Origin: Gigaspora margarita | Lineage: Eukaryota; Glomeromycota; Glomeromycetes; Diversisporales; Gigasporaceae | DNA: 64,000 nt | Assembly (NCBI GenBank): GCA_009809945.1 | Contig: WTPW01000072.1 | Span: forward strand, 161,565-225,564 | Reading direction: 5' to 3' | Position numbers and translations under genes: made by a program | Notes under the pieces: model-generated | What the model saw: only the letters and a program-made list of their open reading frames with translations | Databases searched by the model: none | What the model was told of the DNA's origin: nothing | Part shown: positions 22,648-33,531 of the stretch, one piece after another | How positions within the stretch are numbered: position 1 is the stretch's first letter | Layout: each line of letters begins with the position of its first letter

Positions 22648-23760
22648 GTATGCAACTGCGACCCGGTTTATGTTAACCCGGGCCACCCGCGTCAAAACGG
22701 GTGACCCGGGTCAAAACGGGTGACCCGGGTCTCTAATTTGTAACCCGGGTCAAATCGGGTCAAATCGGGTTATATATTCGAAATGAAGGAAAAACCGATC
22801 GTGAGGAAAAAAGCGAAAAGTGAATGGTAACTATAGTTATAACTAGTTGGGTTGTTTTTGGTTTTATTAGTTTTAACTACTATTTACATTATTATCGGTT
22901 TTATCATTGACAATACAGTGGAGATAAAACGTTATGTCGGCATTACTAGTTAATGCCAAGGGAAAACCAGACTTCGATTATATAATTTTGTATGATCGAA
23001 AGTCTGATTTTCCCTTGGCATCACCCATCCATGAAATATGTACCAGGTCTGTTTCGTGTATAGAATATTTTACTGACAATTATTTCGCTGATAATGTTTA
23101 TATAATTGGACGCAATCATAGAGAGATATTGTTAACCAAAACTTTTTTTAAGTTACGACATTACTACTTAGTTTGGGTTTGGGAATCGGGATTTCTACCT
23201 AATTTGGGTTCATAACCCAAACCCAACTATATGTCCCATTTTGAATAACAACCAATTTATTAAATAANTCTGCGTACATTTATAGCGTTTTGCAAAAAGA
23301 TGTGATCCGTGGTATTTGTCATGATAATCGAGGGAAATTTCGGGATTCTAGATTGTCTATTGATCCGTTGTATTTTCCAACGTATCTCTATATTCGTTGA
23401 AATCTGTAAAGTTCTCTTAAAATCGGAGAATCGTCCAATTTCCAGTGACATCATGACCTGCGATGGTCACCTTTCTGCAAAACGCAATAAAAATATAATA
23501 TTAAACCTTTAAATTATTCATAAATTTTAAAATTTTAATGAGTTCGATCTTCAAGTTAATGTAAGTCAACAGATCGAAAAGATGGTTAAACAAGGATATG
23601 CCGGAAGCAATGCATCCGGTTAGATCGACGTCAGCCATTAATCATAAGTGCCGTGGAAAAGTGCACATGAAGGCATATTGTTCCGACCCGTCACAAAAAT
23701 CCCAACTCGGGTCACCCGGGTGGTAAAAGAAATTCCGCACCGGATCACGCGCGGATATCT
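22648..23760. mobile_element. 1.1 kb TIR element with GACCCGGGTC subterminal repeats, copy 1
   Basis: The left end begins TGCGACCCGGTTTATGTTAA, followed by repeated CGGGTGACCCGGGTC blocks. The right end has the same blocks inverted (CGGGTCACCCGGGTGGTAAA) and a diverged inverted terminus. The equivalent insertion is at 58564-59690 in the second duplication copy. The homologous site near 5475 lacks it. An open frame at 22934-23215 is mostly the arms of an internal hairpin and is probably not a gene. One ambiguous base lies at 23269. Class unknown; a hAT-like non-autonomous element is possible. Confidence 0.7.
22953..23021. repeat. internal hairpin, about 31-nt arms
   Basis: ATGCCAAGGGAAAACCAGAC is answered by GTCTGATTTTCCCTTGGCAT around a short AT-rich loop. 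The equivalent hairpin in the other copy is at about 58841-58909. An RNA spanning it would fold into a long stem. Confidence 0.85.
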
Positions 23761-24006
23761 AAATCACTTGTATCACTATAGCGAGCAAGTACAGTAAACC
23801 AGTTTTTTTTTTCACTATAGAAATCACGTTCATTCCAATACAAAACTAATATAACTCTATCTAAATCACTTGTACCACTATAGCAAGTACAATATATACA
23901 ATTTATTATCGAATATTACCATGAATCAAAACCCTGATCAGATGATCGAATAATGACGGAATGGCACTGCTGCTTCAGGGTTTGATTCATGATTATTGTA
24001 CACTCC
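23761..24006. other. duplicated intergenic spacer
   Basis: Matches 59691-59925. It contains one arm of a hairpin (23941-23964) whose partner is present only in the other copy. Confidence 0.55.
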
Positions 24007-24350
24007 GTGGGGATCCCTAATTTCTCCCCAAGTTCTGATTGGGCATTTGTAAATGCCGCCCCTGATTGGACAAAGTAGGCTACGCCACTCATCGTCTGCC
24101 AATCAAATTCTAAGATCAGGGTAACATAAAATTTTTTTTAAAAAAGTCGAAGTTTTTCAAAAATCACCAGTAACTTAAATTTTACTTACAAAACCACCTT
24201 TCGTGTTCTAACAAAAAAAAATCCTTTACAAAATTTTAGTATAGTATATCATATCTCTTTATACTGTTCAACAATACTTCATTATTTGTTCGACTAAAAG
24301 CAAGATTTTTGTTGTCTAATAGGAACTAGGGGGGAAATGGTAAATCCCAC
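24007..24350. mobile_element. MITE, GTGGGGAT-type ends, copy 1
   Basis: The left end is GTGGGGATCCCTAATTTCTC. The right end, read inverted, is GTGGGATTTACCATTTCCCC. The interior contains TTCTAACAAAAA and a TTTAGTATAGTATATC segment. The copy at 59926-60241 is in the equivalent place. The element at 54459 has a related interior. Confidence 0.7.
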
Positions 24351-24447
24351 TTGGTGGACGATAACAAAATTTTTTACAGCAAATCAGAAATATCGATAGT
24401 CTTAGCTCTTAATAATTATTATATTTATTATTTTTAATATTAAGGTT

Positions 24448-25785
24448 TAAAAAGAATTTGTAATTGGGCAAGTGACAATCACAACATTGATCAATTAATT
24501 CAACAAACACAATTAATGCATGGACCATTGAATAGATACCCTTTAGCAAATTCACAAATATAAAGTATCTTGCTAAAGGAGGCTTTGACACCATTTTTAG
24601 GGCAATATGGATTGACGGATATGTTATAGGATTTGATTATCGAAAGAATGTATGGAAACGAAGAGCACAAATAGATGTTTGTTTAAAGAGCCTTGATAAT
24701 CCTAAAGATATAAAACAAGAATTTTAGAAGAAGCAAGCATTATAATTTATTATTATTAAAGTGTAGTAATATTATTTATTCTAATTAATGTTTTAAATTA
24801 AAAATCAATATAACCATGGGAGCAATTCTGCTATTGCGATTTATGAAATAACCAAGAACCCAAAAGATAGTAACTACATGATGTTATGGAGTAAGCAAAG
24901 CATGGAAGTCTCAGAAAATTGTTAGGTAGTAAATATGGTGAATTAGATTGGGCTTCTAAAGTAGCTAACTTATATTACATAGCTAGTAGGCTTAATACAA
25001 TTCACGAAGCCAAATTAGTGCATAAAGATTTTATTCTGAAATATAGTTAATATTACTGATTTTAGTTTATGTAAGCCAGTGTCACAAGACTCAACTTCTA
25101 AAGCTCTTTTTGGTGTGCTTCCCTATATTGCTCTAGAGGTATTATATGCACATGGAAAGGAATAAACTCAAAAAATCAGGTATTTATTCTTTCGGAATAA
25201 TTATGTCAGAAGTTTTTGCTGGATATCCTCCATATCATGATATTCCACATGACAAAGATCTAGCAACTCGTATTTGTCTAGGTTACAGATCTAAAATTAG
25301 ATGCGAAGTTCCTCAATTACTTTTGGATCTAATGAATAAATACTTAGACACCGATCCTCCAACCGACCAACTGCTAGTGAATTAGCCGATACACTGAATA
25401 CTTTTTTTATAAATTTGAAAAATGAAAAAACTGAATTATATAAGCAAGTTAAGGATTTAGACAAAAATTTCTTATTATATGATCAAGTCAAATCGACACA
25501 ATTCAAATATCAGACACACTCACAAGCTATTTATACAAGTCGATTTTTGAATCTTTCAAAACTCCCTAAACCAGGTAATAACACTTATATTTTAAAATGT
25601 TAGTAATATGTTATTGTAAAAATTTCTGAATCTGTCAATATAGTCAATGCAGATAATGATATTTATCTTCTCAAATTGAACTCAAACTGTAATTTGGTAT
25701 ATTTATATTTGTATATTTTAGTAAGTCAACCAAGTCAACCCAGTTAGCGCATTAATTATGTTGATGTTCCCGATGGTAGGTAATA
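24448..25785 (+). pseudogene. TKL-type protein kinase pseudogene, copy 1
   Basis: This is a decayed member of the large Glomeromycotina TKL kinase family. Recognisable in order are the IDQLIQQTQL leader, the N-lobe YLAKGGFDTIFRAIWIDGYV with a degenerate glycine loop, VCLKSLDNPKDI (beta-3 lysine), LVHKDF (catalytic HKD), and the C-lobe IYSFGIIMSEVFAGYPPYHD followed by CLGYRSKIRCEVPQLLLDLM. After that comes a C-terminal helical tail, NLKNEKTELYKQVKDLDKNF. A stop lies at KQEF, and frames shift near 24905, 25045 and 25375, so it cannot make a full kinase. A short 3' exon follows at about 25722-25785. It lies about 2.3 kb downstream of the intact MLKL-like gene, on the same strand. The order is repeated at 54.8-62.9 kb. 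Confidence 0.85.
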
Positions 25786-26930
25786 TTTGATATACTTATG
25801 ACTAACCAAATTTATTTGATTATTTTTATACTGTTATTTAGATTATTAAATCAAGTAAAAGGAAGTTATTGAATTGGGAGCATTCAATTTATTATTTCCA
25901 TGTTACAAAAATTCAACAATTGCTATATATCTTCATGTATGTACGTGCCTATAGAGAGAATAGATATAACCCAATTTTGCTAGCAATTGTTTTGCAGACA
26001 AAGTTGACGGATTTAAGTTAGGATTGGCCTGACTTATAGTTAGTGCTGGTTAGATGCAGATTGTTGACGAAATGGTGGTTAGCAAGTTCTATTAAAGATA
26101 TCATATAATAAAAAATACTAAATTTACACACTTTACATAAATTTATTAAACGAATATTGAAATAATAAAGATTAAAATTACCTTTATTACTGTTGTTGGT
26201 GACTAGGCTTAATATTTTAAATGATATATGGATAGATTTTTAAAGAAAGCTATAAAATTAAAATCTAAATATTAAGACTCCGAACCTCAACAGTTCCTGT
26301 TCCTTAGTATAATCAAAATTATATTTTATATCGAAGCTGTGATCAATATTTTATAATCAATTCTTAAGATAATAACTAGTTAGAAAATAAGATAAAGTGA
26401 AAATTTGCCTCTTTACATTTTTTAAATGAAATTTAAACACCATTTAGCCATTATCGATAGACTATGTTAAAAATATGTAAAAAAAAACTTCTAAGCAATG
26501 ATTGGGTTCGAACGTGCCTTGAAAGCGATTTCAGTTTAGGTCTTTAAATGTGTTATGACAATTCAATCTATGTTCAATAAAATAGATAGATGAGAATAAT
26601 TAAGTGTTAAATGTATAGCAAAAGAATCTTGGCATTGATTTAATGTAGATAATAACGTGAATTCCAACCAATCAAATTTCAAGTTTGATTTTGTGCCATT
26701 TCAAAATTTTCAAAATAAGATACTTCAAAGGATTTGGCGTAAAAGGAAAAACATAGATAATATAAAAATATGAAATAACAAAATTTTTTGTTATAATAAA
26801 GAATGCTAATTATATTGTAAGATACAAATGTTAGCTTAAAAGTGAAAACTATCTTTCTTCATAAAGCATATATGTGCTAATAACTTGCAAATTCCTTAAT
26901 TAAACCATTACCATAACATTACACTTGACA
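25786..26930. other. duplicated intergenic sequence
   Basis: Aligns with about 62880-64000 and beyond the window. No gene is supported. Landmarks shared with the other copy include CTCAACAGTTCCTGTTCC and ATTGGGTTCGAACGTG. Confidence 0.6.
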
Positions 26931-27090
26931 ATGTTTGTTTAATTTGACCCTCTCCACTATTGCGTTTAAGTTTCGAAAGGACCGTTAAACAAAATTATAA
27001 CTTCAAATTGACTTGTCATTCTACAAATTTACCGCTATTGCCAATGTTGATATGTAATTTTAATGCAAAGGTTTCAAGCAATAAATGTGG

Positions 27091-28119
27091 GATGCAAAGC
27101 GTCTCTTTATCGAGAGATATGTCACATTAAAAACAAACTTGAAAGCATCAAAGACTTGGCCCGACAAATCGATCTAACCTTGTTAAAGGAACCGTTACTT
27201 AGCCGCAGATCAGATCAGTTGCGGTAAATTAGGGTCTATAAAGACTTTACCGAAGTAGCGTGCAAATCACGTGATTAAGTGAATCAAGGATTTCGTCGTG
27301 AGTTATTAAATTTGGGAAAATGGGAGAATGTCAGAGTATTGGATAATTTTATGGATATTCCGAGATCGACGGCAAAAAAGTTATGATTTTTCGAGTGGTT
27401 CGAAATGGGGAATTTGAAAGAGGTCTATAACTAAGAACATATTTCTTGGAATTTAAAAGCTTGGATTGTGTTTGAAATTTGCAAAGGGATCATATTTTTA
27501 GATTCGGTTGGTATTTTCACAATGATATTCGATGTGAGAATATAATGGTAGGTTACGCAAAATGTTTTTGTTAAATTTAATTTTATCACTTGATGTTGTA
27601 CAGATGTCACATAAATCTTCAATTTGCAGCACAGCATAACGATAATGAGAAAAATATCAATAAATCAGCCAGTTAATTGGATATCTCCCGAGAAAATGCG
27701 TAAGCTGTTTACAGAATCGGGAAATTCTAGCAAGAATGTGAAATTTTCAGGTGGTTTTTTTTATATATTTCAAAATTTTAGCTACAATTGATTCGTAATT
27801 TATAAATTTTTATTATATTTGATAATTTTTATTACAGTTTTGGAAAGCTTATATGGGAATTAACTTACCAAAAAATTCCTTATAATCATATGAAACCTAA
27901 TGATTTGTAATTCATGTTACGAGAGGCAATAGAGAAATTTGTGATAATTTTCTTGAACTGAAAATCATTTTAGATATTATTCAACTTGATGGGGTTTTAA
28001 CCTAATATTTTTAGTTGACGGAATTATAAACCTCTATTTTACTTTTAAAGCATGGATGAAGTCCCAGAAGCAAGAATCAATATTAATACATTATCTTCAA
28101 AACTTTTAAAATTGGCTTC
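27091..28119 (+). pseudogene. MLKL-like gene remnant without the N-terminal exon
   Basis: The sequence from about 26970 matches the 3' part of intron 1 of the intact gene. Exon 2 starts at 27091 (GATGCAAAGCGTCTC after TGTGG, where the acceptor AG is lost). Exons 2 to 5 can be followed to about 28119: VACKS-like region near 27260, catalytic loop region at 27520-27546, exon 3 from 27604, exon 4 after TTACAG at 27837, and exon 5 near 28050. Numerous small indels and internal deletions, and loss of the final stop context, make this the oldest copy in the window. The exon for the helical bundle is absent. The 1 kb TIR element at 28184 sits just downstream. Confidence 0.8.
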
Positions 28120-28183
28120 ATGCTTACGCTTAAAATTTTTCTGTCCATTTTATGTGTTCGATCAGGTTATTTAATCAGGAGTA

Positions 28184-29180
28184 TAGCGAATTTTTATTGT
28201 GATTGGTTTAGATTTTGTTGATCATCTCGAGATTTTATTGGTCGATCGGCCAATCAAATTGTGAGATTATCATAGAATAACGACGGTATATAATATTAAA
28301 ATTGATCTTTAAAGTTTTATTAAACATTAACAAACATCATTATGCGCACAAGCATGCCCTTAATACCTTTATAATCTCCCATAAAGAAGAAATAGTCAAG
28401 TTTTTTTTTTATTTTTGTGAGATCAATAAATTTTATCTATTCTAACGATATATACAAATCATTTTCGTCTTTCGTTAAATGTCACGGATCATGTTGAAGT
28501 TTGAAGGTCACAATTTGAAAATATAAACCCTACCAAAATCCACCTATACTCTTTTGCTAACAACATTGACCTAAACTCTAACCTTACCCTTAAAAAAAAG
28601 ACACCACAAAAATTTAAAAATCGAACATAATAAATACATAATAAATCCAAATTTCATCATAATTCGATTTAAACATCATCTGTAACATTAAATGCCCAAT
28701 AACTACTAATAATCAAAGTCACCTATCGTGGCAATGCTGTTAAAACTTCGTACTATTACTCGATATTGAACCTAAGATCATTTTGCGAAGAGAAGTATAT
28801 TAGTAAAGATAAACGAAAAGCCATTTTTAAAAGTAAAAATAGTAAAAACATAGAAACGAATAAAAATACCGTCTAACCTATTGTTTATAAGCTGCAAACG
28901 CAAACGCTTGACGAAACTATAATAATAAAAAAAAAAAAAGACAGTTAAATCGTATAGTTTAAACAGATTACAAACCAAATAGAAAGGTTTAGAATATCAA
29001 AAAGTAGTTCTCATCTAACTTCCGAATTACCTCGTTGATTATCAAATTACTTTCAACCTCTGTATTCGTGGCTGCGATTTCAATCTCGTGATTATCGTGA
29101 CAGAAAATCGTTACTTTAATAAGACTTTAGTATAACGAGATGATCTACAAAATCAGCCAATCATAATAAAAGTTCGCTAT
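28184..29180. mobile_element. 1 kb non-autonomous TIR element, CpG-retaining copy
   Basis: The termini are TAGCGAATTTTTATTGTGAT and ATCATAATAAAAGTTCGCTA, inverted over about 45 nt. The left one continues to GATCATCTCG and the right one starts from CGAGATGATC. The interior has telomere-like TAACCTTACCCTTAA and no coding sequence. It aligns with 8193-9172 but keeps most CpGs, so it is younger or was not methylated. Flanking TA dinucleotides could be a target duplication, but the boundary is ambiguous. Confidence 0.85.
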
Positions 29181-30059
29181 GCTTATGTGAAACGATATAC
29201 TATTTCATATATATCAGAATTGGGCTAGATATGTTAATGCAGGCCAGATAATATGGTAATGCTAGCTGGATAATTTAATTTGGGATCATATTAAAAATCC
29301 CGCGCGGATCACACGTGTGCCCATCTCTAGTCATGACCGGGTCATGACCTGACTGTACCCATCCCTAATGCCAACATCTCCAAACTCTGAAACTGTTGTA
29401 TACGTTTGGATCGAGATAATATTAAAAGGAATTATGTGGACTTGCTCCTTAGCATTTATCGATAAAAGAAGTATTCTTATTCTGCATGTAATTAAGATAA
29501 TGGAACGTCTCCTATCCTTTAAACTGTCCCAGCAGGCAAATTTGCCTGCTAAAGATTTTTTTATTAATTTTTTGGTAATTGCTCCTGATTTTATTATGGC
29601 TTACCCCACCCTTTAATAAGCCAAAATGGATTCTAGATTCGAAAAAAAAATAGGAACTAATATATTATTCTTCTTTTTTAAATTTTTGCTTCATTGAAAC
29701 TTGACTTGGTAGTAGAGATTCAACCCGGGCAAAGAAACAGAAATAGTCAATCGACAAATACCAACTTTCATTTTCTTTCTGGGGGTTTTTTTTTTATTTC
29801 TGATAAAAACTAATATTTCCTTTTTGTAGGTTTCTACTTCGTGAAATGGTTGGAACATGAAATTGACGCCTGAAGATTCGGATCTGGGCAATCAGTTGAG
29901 AAACTATGAAACTGGAATAACCAATAAGTATCACTTGTTCTGGGTTCTATTTTTTTTTTTAAGGTAAAAAATAATTATTTCTTCTCTTTATACATCTTTG
30001 CTGGGTTGGGATGCAAACTAGGTAAATAAAGAAATGTTTCATTTACGGTGATTCGTGAT
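29181..30059. other. intergenic, fragments only
   Basis: Short MITE-end fragments (CCCATCTCTA and CCCATCCCTA near 29315 and 29360) and GGTCATGACC dyads are visible. An 82-codon open frame at 29368-29616 has no recognisable motif and is not called. Confidence 0.35.
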
Positions 30060-30430
30060 TCAAACGAAAATGGGCAAGAATTTATCTAGGAATTGATATA
30101 TTAATGTGAAATGGTTACGAAATTCTTCATTCTTAGAACTTATTGGTGTATCAATAATTATATTATCGTTATGGATTTTACAGAAAATGTTCACTAAGAC
30201 AAAATCTTGTACAAGTATCACAATTGAAATTGAAAGATAAATTGAATCTTTCATATTGTATAGCCTTAATCTCGAGTAGATTTATTCACATCATGGAGAT
30301 TTTATACAGTGAACCATTTTGTTTCGCATAACGCATATATTATTGATCTTGGACCTTTTAAAAAAGTAAAGAAGAAAAAATTGAAGAGTTCACTATATAT
30401 AGCACCTGAAATTTTGAGGCAAGCATTATA
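30060..30430 (+). pseudogene. decayed kinase fragment
   Basis: Scattered frames give NNYIIVMDFTEN (hinge-like region), KLKDKLNL with an IH-containing segment, YIIDLGPFKKVKKKK (DFG region as DLG) and SLYIAPEILRQA (APE motif). The order and spacing fit a TKL kinase from hinge to activation segment. Stops and frame changes occur between the pieces. A possible C-lobe echo (IIGITWPKG, then WRPSVQQLLSPKNLL) lies at about 32170-32380. It is clearly non-functional and unrelated in detail to the two better-preserved kinase pseudogenes. Confidence 0.6.
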
Positions 30431-30639
30431 TATCTAGTTATGTATCACAATTGAGATTCTGATTAGGCAAAGAACATTTGTTAGAATTCTGCTCGATGGT
30501 TATCTTGTATCAAGAATTATCAATGGAAATGATGTGGCCATTATGATTTCACAGTGTTGTTGTGCTTAATGTGGGATGATATAATTGAGAATTTTACATT
30601 GTATATCGATATATTTTATGTAATATTTGAATATTTAAT

Positions 30640-32990
30640 AAAAAAAAATACAATTCAGACCACTTGGCACTACTACAGATTAACAATATTTGTTTTCTTT
30701 ATTGTTACATAAATTATCAATATTTGTGCTATTCTTCAAGATTATTTATTAAAAAAAAATAAAATAAAATAAATGCAGTAATATTATACAGCTCTTAATT
30801 TTTAAAACAATCTACTAAACCTGACACTCTTAGTTCCTTTATGATCACATTCACGAATTCACAAAATTCAAAATTCACACTGTGAAAACTACATCATCAC
30901 TATTTGTCCCAGAAAAAAATCTTGGCATAGGCTATATCAAGCTCTCATCGTTTTCCATTACCCATATCAAAAAAAGAAGAAATTAATTCTATTTTGAATT
31001 CCAACAAGTCTAAGACCTAAAGAACTACAGTGTAAAGAGAAAAAATTGCTAGTTCATATTTGAAAAAAAACAATAAAAATAAACCAGAACAAGAATGAAA
31101 ATTACTGTAAATGGCTGGATACAAGATCCCTTTAGATAGTAGACCCACTATTAGTCACAGAACATGTTCTTTTACAGGGGTTCAAAATGTTGTTCATATG
31201 ATTAGTTTTATGTTAATCATTCAATTTTCATATAGAAATTTTGCCCTTGCAAAATGTTTTTCTTATGACAACCTCAAATTTGTGAAACTATTCGACTATT
31301 GTTTATTCGAATGTTTTATTATTAAACTACAAAATCTTGATTCTTAACTTTCTTTAGTTCAAAGAGAATTTTCGCTCAAAGTTAGAGTGCACTAACCTCT
31401 GTAATACATAGCTTTTGAGCAATTTCAGACTAATAGTCTATCTGCTATTTTAACACTCTACTTCCTTTATAAATAATTCCTTACAAATAATTCGCAGCAA
31501 TTATTTTAACAATTTACATTTTACACAAAGGTTAAATAAAAGATTTTAAATGCTACATGTAAAAAACGCCTGTTTTAACTTTTATTAATTTGGTCATTTT
31601 TTTCTTTTTTGCCACAATAATAGAACTAAGCATACACATTGCAGCCTCCCTCTAGTCATAATAGCAAGTTTTTTCTTCATTGCAAATAGATCCGAGCACA
31701 ATTAGGCTGGCATAGAATCTGGTGACACAATCAGGCTTGTATAGCATAACTGTCCCCTTTCATATTTTTTTTGCCATGAGGTATAAAGTACCTTGTTGTA
31801 AGCGTGAATACCGCGACTACCCATTGGATTATACATGCAGTGAGTTGATAAGATGTAATATCAATGAAGTCAAAATATATTTGCTATGCATATTCTATAA
31901 ACGTGTTTTTATAGGAATTTTTTTTAACTCAAACCAATTCTTAATTCATTAGGAAATCTCCCAACATAAAGGTTTTGCTCATATATATGAAGAAACTTGG
32001 TGGCATGATCAGACTCATGTAATTGTTTTATGTTTTATTATTTGGTGATTCTAAATAATATGGTTTTATTTTTTATTATAGTTTTACACACATGCTAGGA
32101 ACTGGCGATTTAACCATTTGAATTTTTACCAGAAAATTCAGAGTCAGTTTTTGTGTTTTAATCATAGTAGACAATGATTATTGGTATTACATGGCCAAAA
32201 GGAAGTTGATATAAATTCGATTCATCCTTGGCTATTTTATAGACCTGAAATTGTGGGATTTCAAAAAGCTTCAAAAATATCTTCCCAATGATTTTATACT
32301 AATAAAATTCATAACTATTTGGTGTGGAGACCAAGTGTTCAACAGTTGCTTTCTCCAAAAAATCTACTCAACATTTTCGTTAATTACATGATGTCTAGAG
32401 GTAAAAAAAGGGTTTGGCTTGTTATTTTGTGCTAAAAAAATTTAGCGTAGTAATTATGACTGATGAAATTATTTATAATTTTGTTTTGTACTAGAAAAAG
32501 AAGAAAGGTAAGAACCCAAAGATAGTGACAGAGACTGAGCATATCTTGGCAGTCCTTTTTATCTAAAGCCTATGAACTAGTCTGATATTAAAAAAATAGT
32601 GCTAACTTTCTTGAAGTAAGAAGTTTTTATCAATGAAGTATGATGTGATGTTTAAAAGTATTGACAAGGTTTCAAATAATATAATTTCCTACTACAATTT
32701 TCTGATGCTACAGATGTCAGTTTTCATTTGAATCAATACCAAATTGATGATAATTTTGAGTGCTAATGTGCCTTTAAAACACTCTATTTATTAATGGCAT
32801 CATCAACTTTGCAAGAAAAAACTATACTATATACAAATCTTTTTAATTGTATGTTAAAATTTTATTACACTTAAAAAAAAAACATAGGCATAGACAAAAA
32901 TACCATTCTGTCAGTACTGTTTCTGATGGAATAAAAAATGATTTACTATTATATATCATTTCTGGTAGGGCTCTTAAAGGAATCTAGAAG
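30640..32990. other. intergenic with possible gene relics
   Basis: AT-rich. The stretch 31010-31100 resembles 53930-54030 (shared GAGAAAAAATTG and an A-rich run), so an old dispersed repeat is likely. No intact gene is supported. Confidence 0.35.
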
Positions 32991-32991
32991 T

Positions 32992-33017
32992 TGATTTCAC
33001 ATAGCTATGTGAAATCA
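32992..33017. repeat. perfect 26-bp palindrome
   Basis: TGATTTCACATAG is followed by its exact inverse, CTATGTGAAATCA, with no spacer. The role is unknown. Confidence 0.85.
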
Positions 33018-33179
33018 TGATCCTTTATGACTTTGGTCCTGATTTGTCTAAAGAGTTTCCTTTAAATAATAGAAAAGTTTAAGCAGTCAGTTGGGTAAGT
33101 ACAAGGTAATGAATGAACAGGTATATTAATAAGTGATAAGGTTCACATGGGGATAGTCTTGTTTCTTTTGTGAACCTGA

Positions 33180-33364
33180 AATTTGTTCTGGTTACAGCAC
33201 CCTCCGTCCTGGCCCAATTAGTTGCCAGAGTAACTTGTCAGGATGACAGTCATATGAGAAACTGAGTTGATATATTGGGTTTAGGGGCTTGGCCTGTTGA
33301 GACAACAGGCATTGTTACAGAATTCTTAATGACCTGTTAGGATGACAGTCATAAAAAAAAAAAA
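33180..33364 (+). repeat. possible SINE or LINE 3' fragment with A tail
   Basis: A GC-richer stretch contains CAGGATGACAGTCATATGAG and a later CAGGATGACAGTCATAAAA, ending in an A12 tail. The A tail and composition suggest a retroposed fragment. Its source is not identified. Confidence 0.4.
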
Positions 33365-33531
33365 GAATATTATGTGATGCTAGAAAACTGTATAGGTTTC
33401 TTGATTAGCAGAAGAAAACACCCAGATGTATGTCCATAGTAGTCTCCTGAAAATGAAAGAAATAAAATGAAACTAAATAATAAATATTCATAAACTTATT
33501 AATATTAAGAGTTTCTTAAATAAATTACATG

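Noticed and set aside
22934-23215. 93-codon open frame with KPDFDYIILYDRKSDFPL
   Set aside because: Much of it is the two arms of an inverted repeat within a TIR element, and the copy at 58822 does not keep the frame.
26490-26530. tRNA-like GGGTTCGAAC (also near 63600)
   Set aside because: Only a T-loop-like string; no A box, anticodon stem or acceptor pairing could be found around it.
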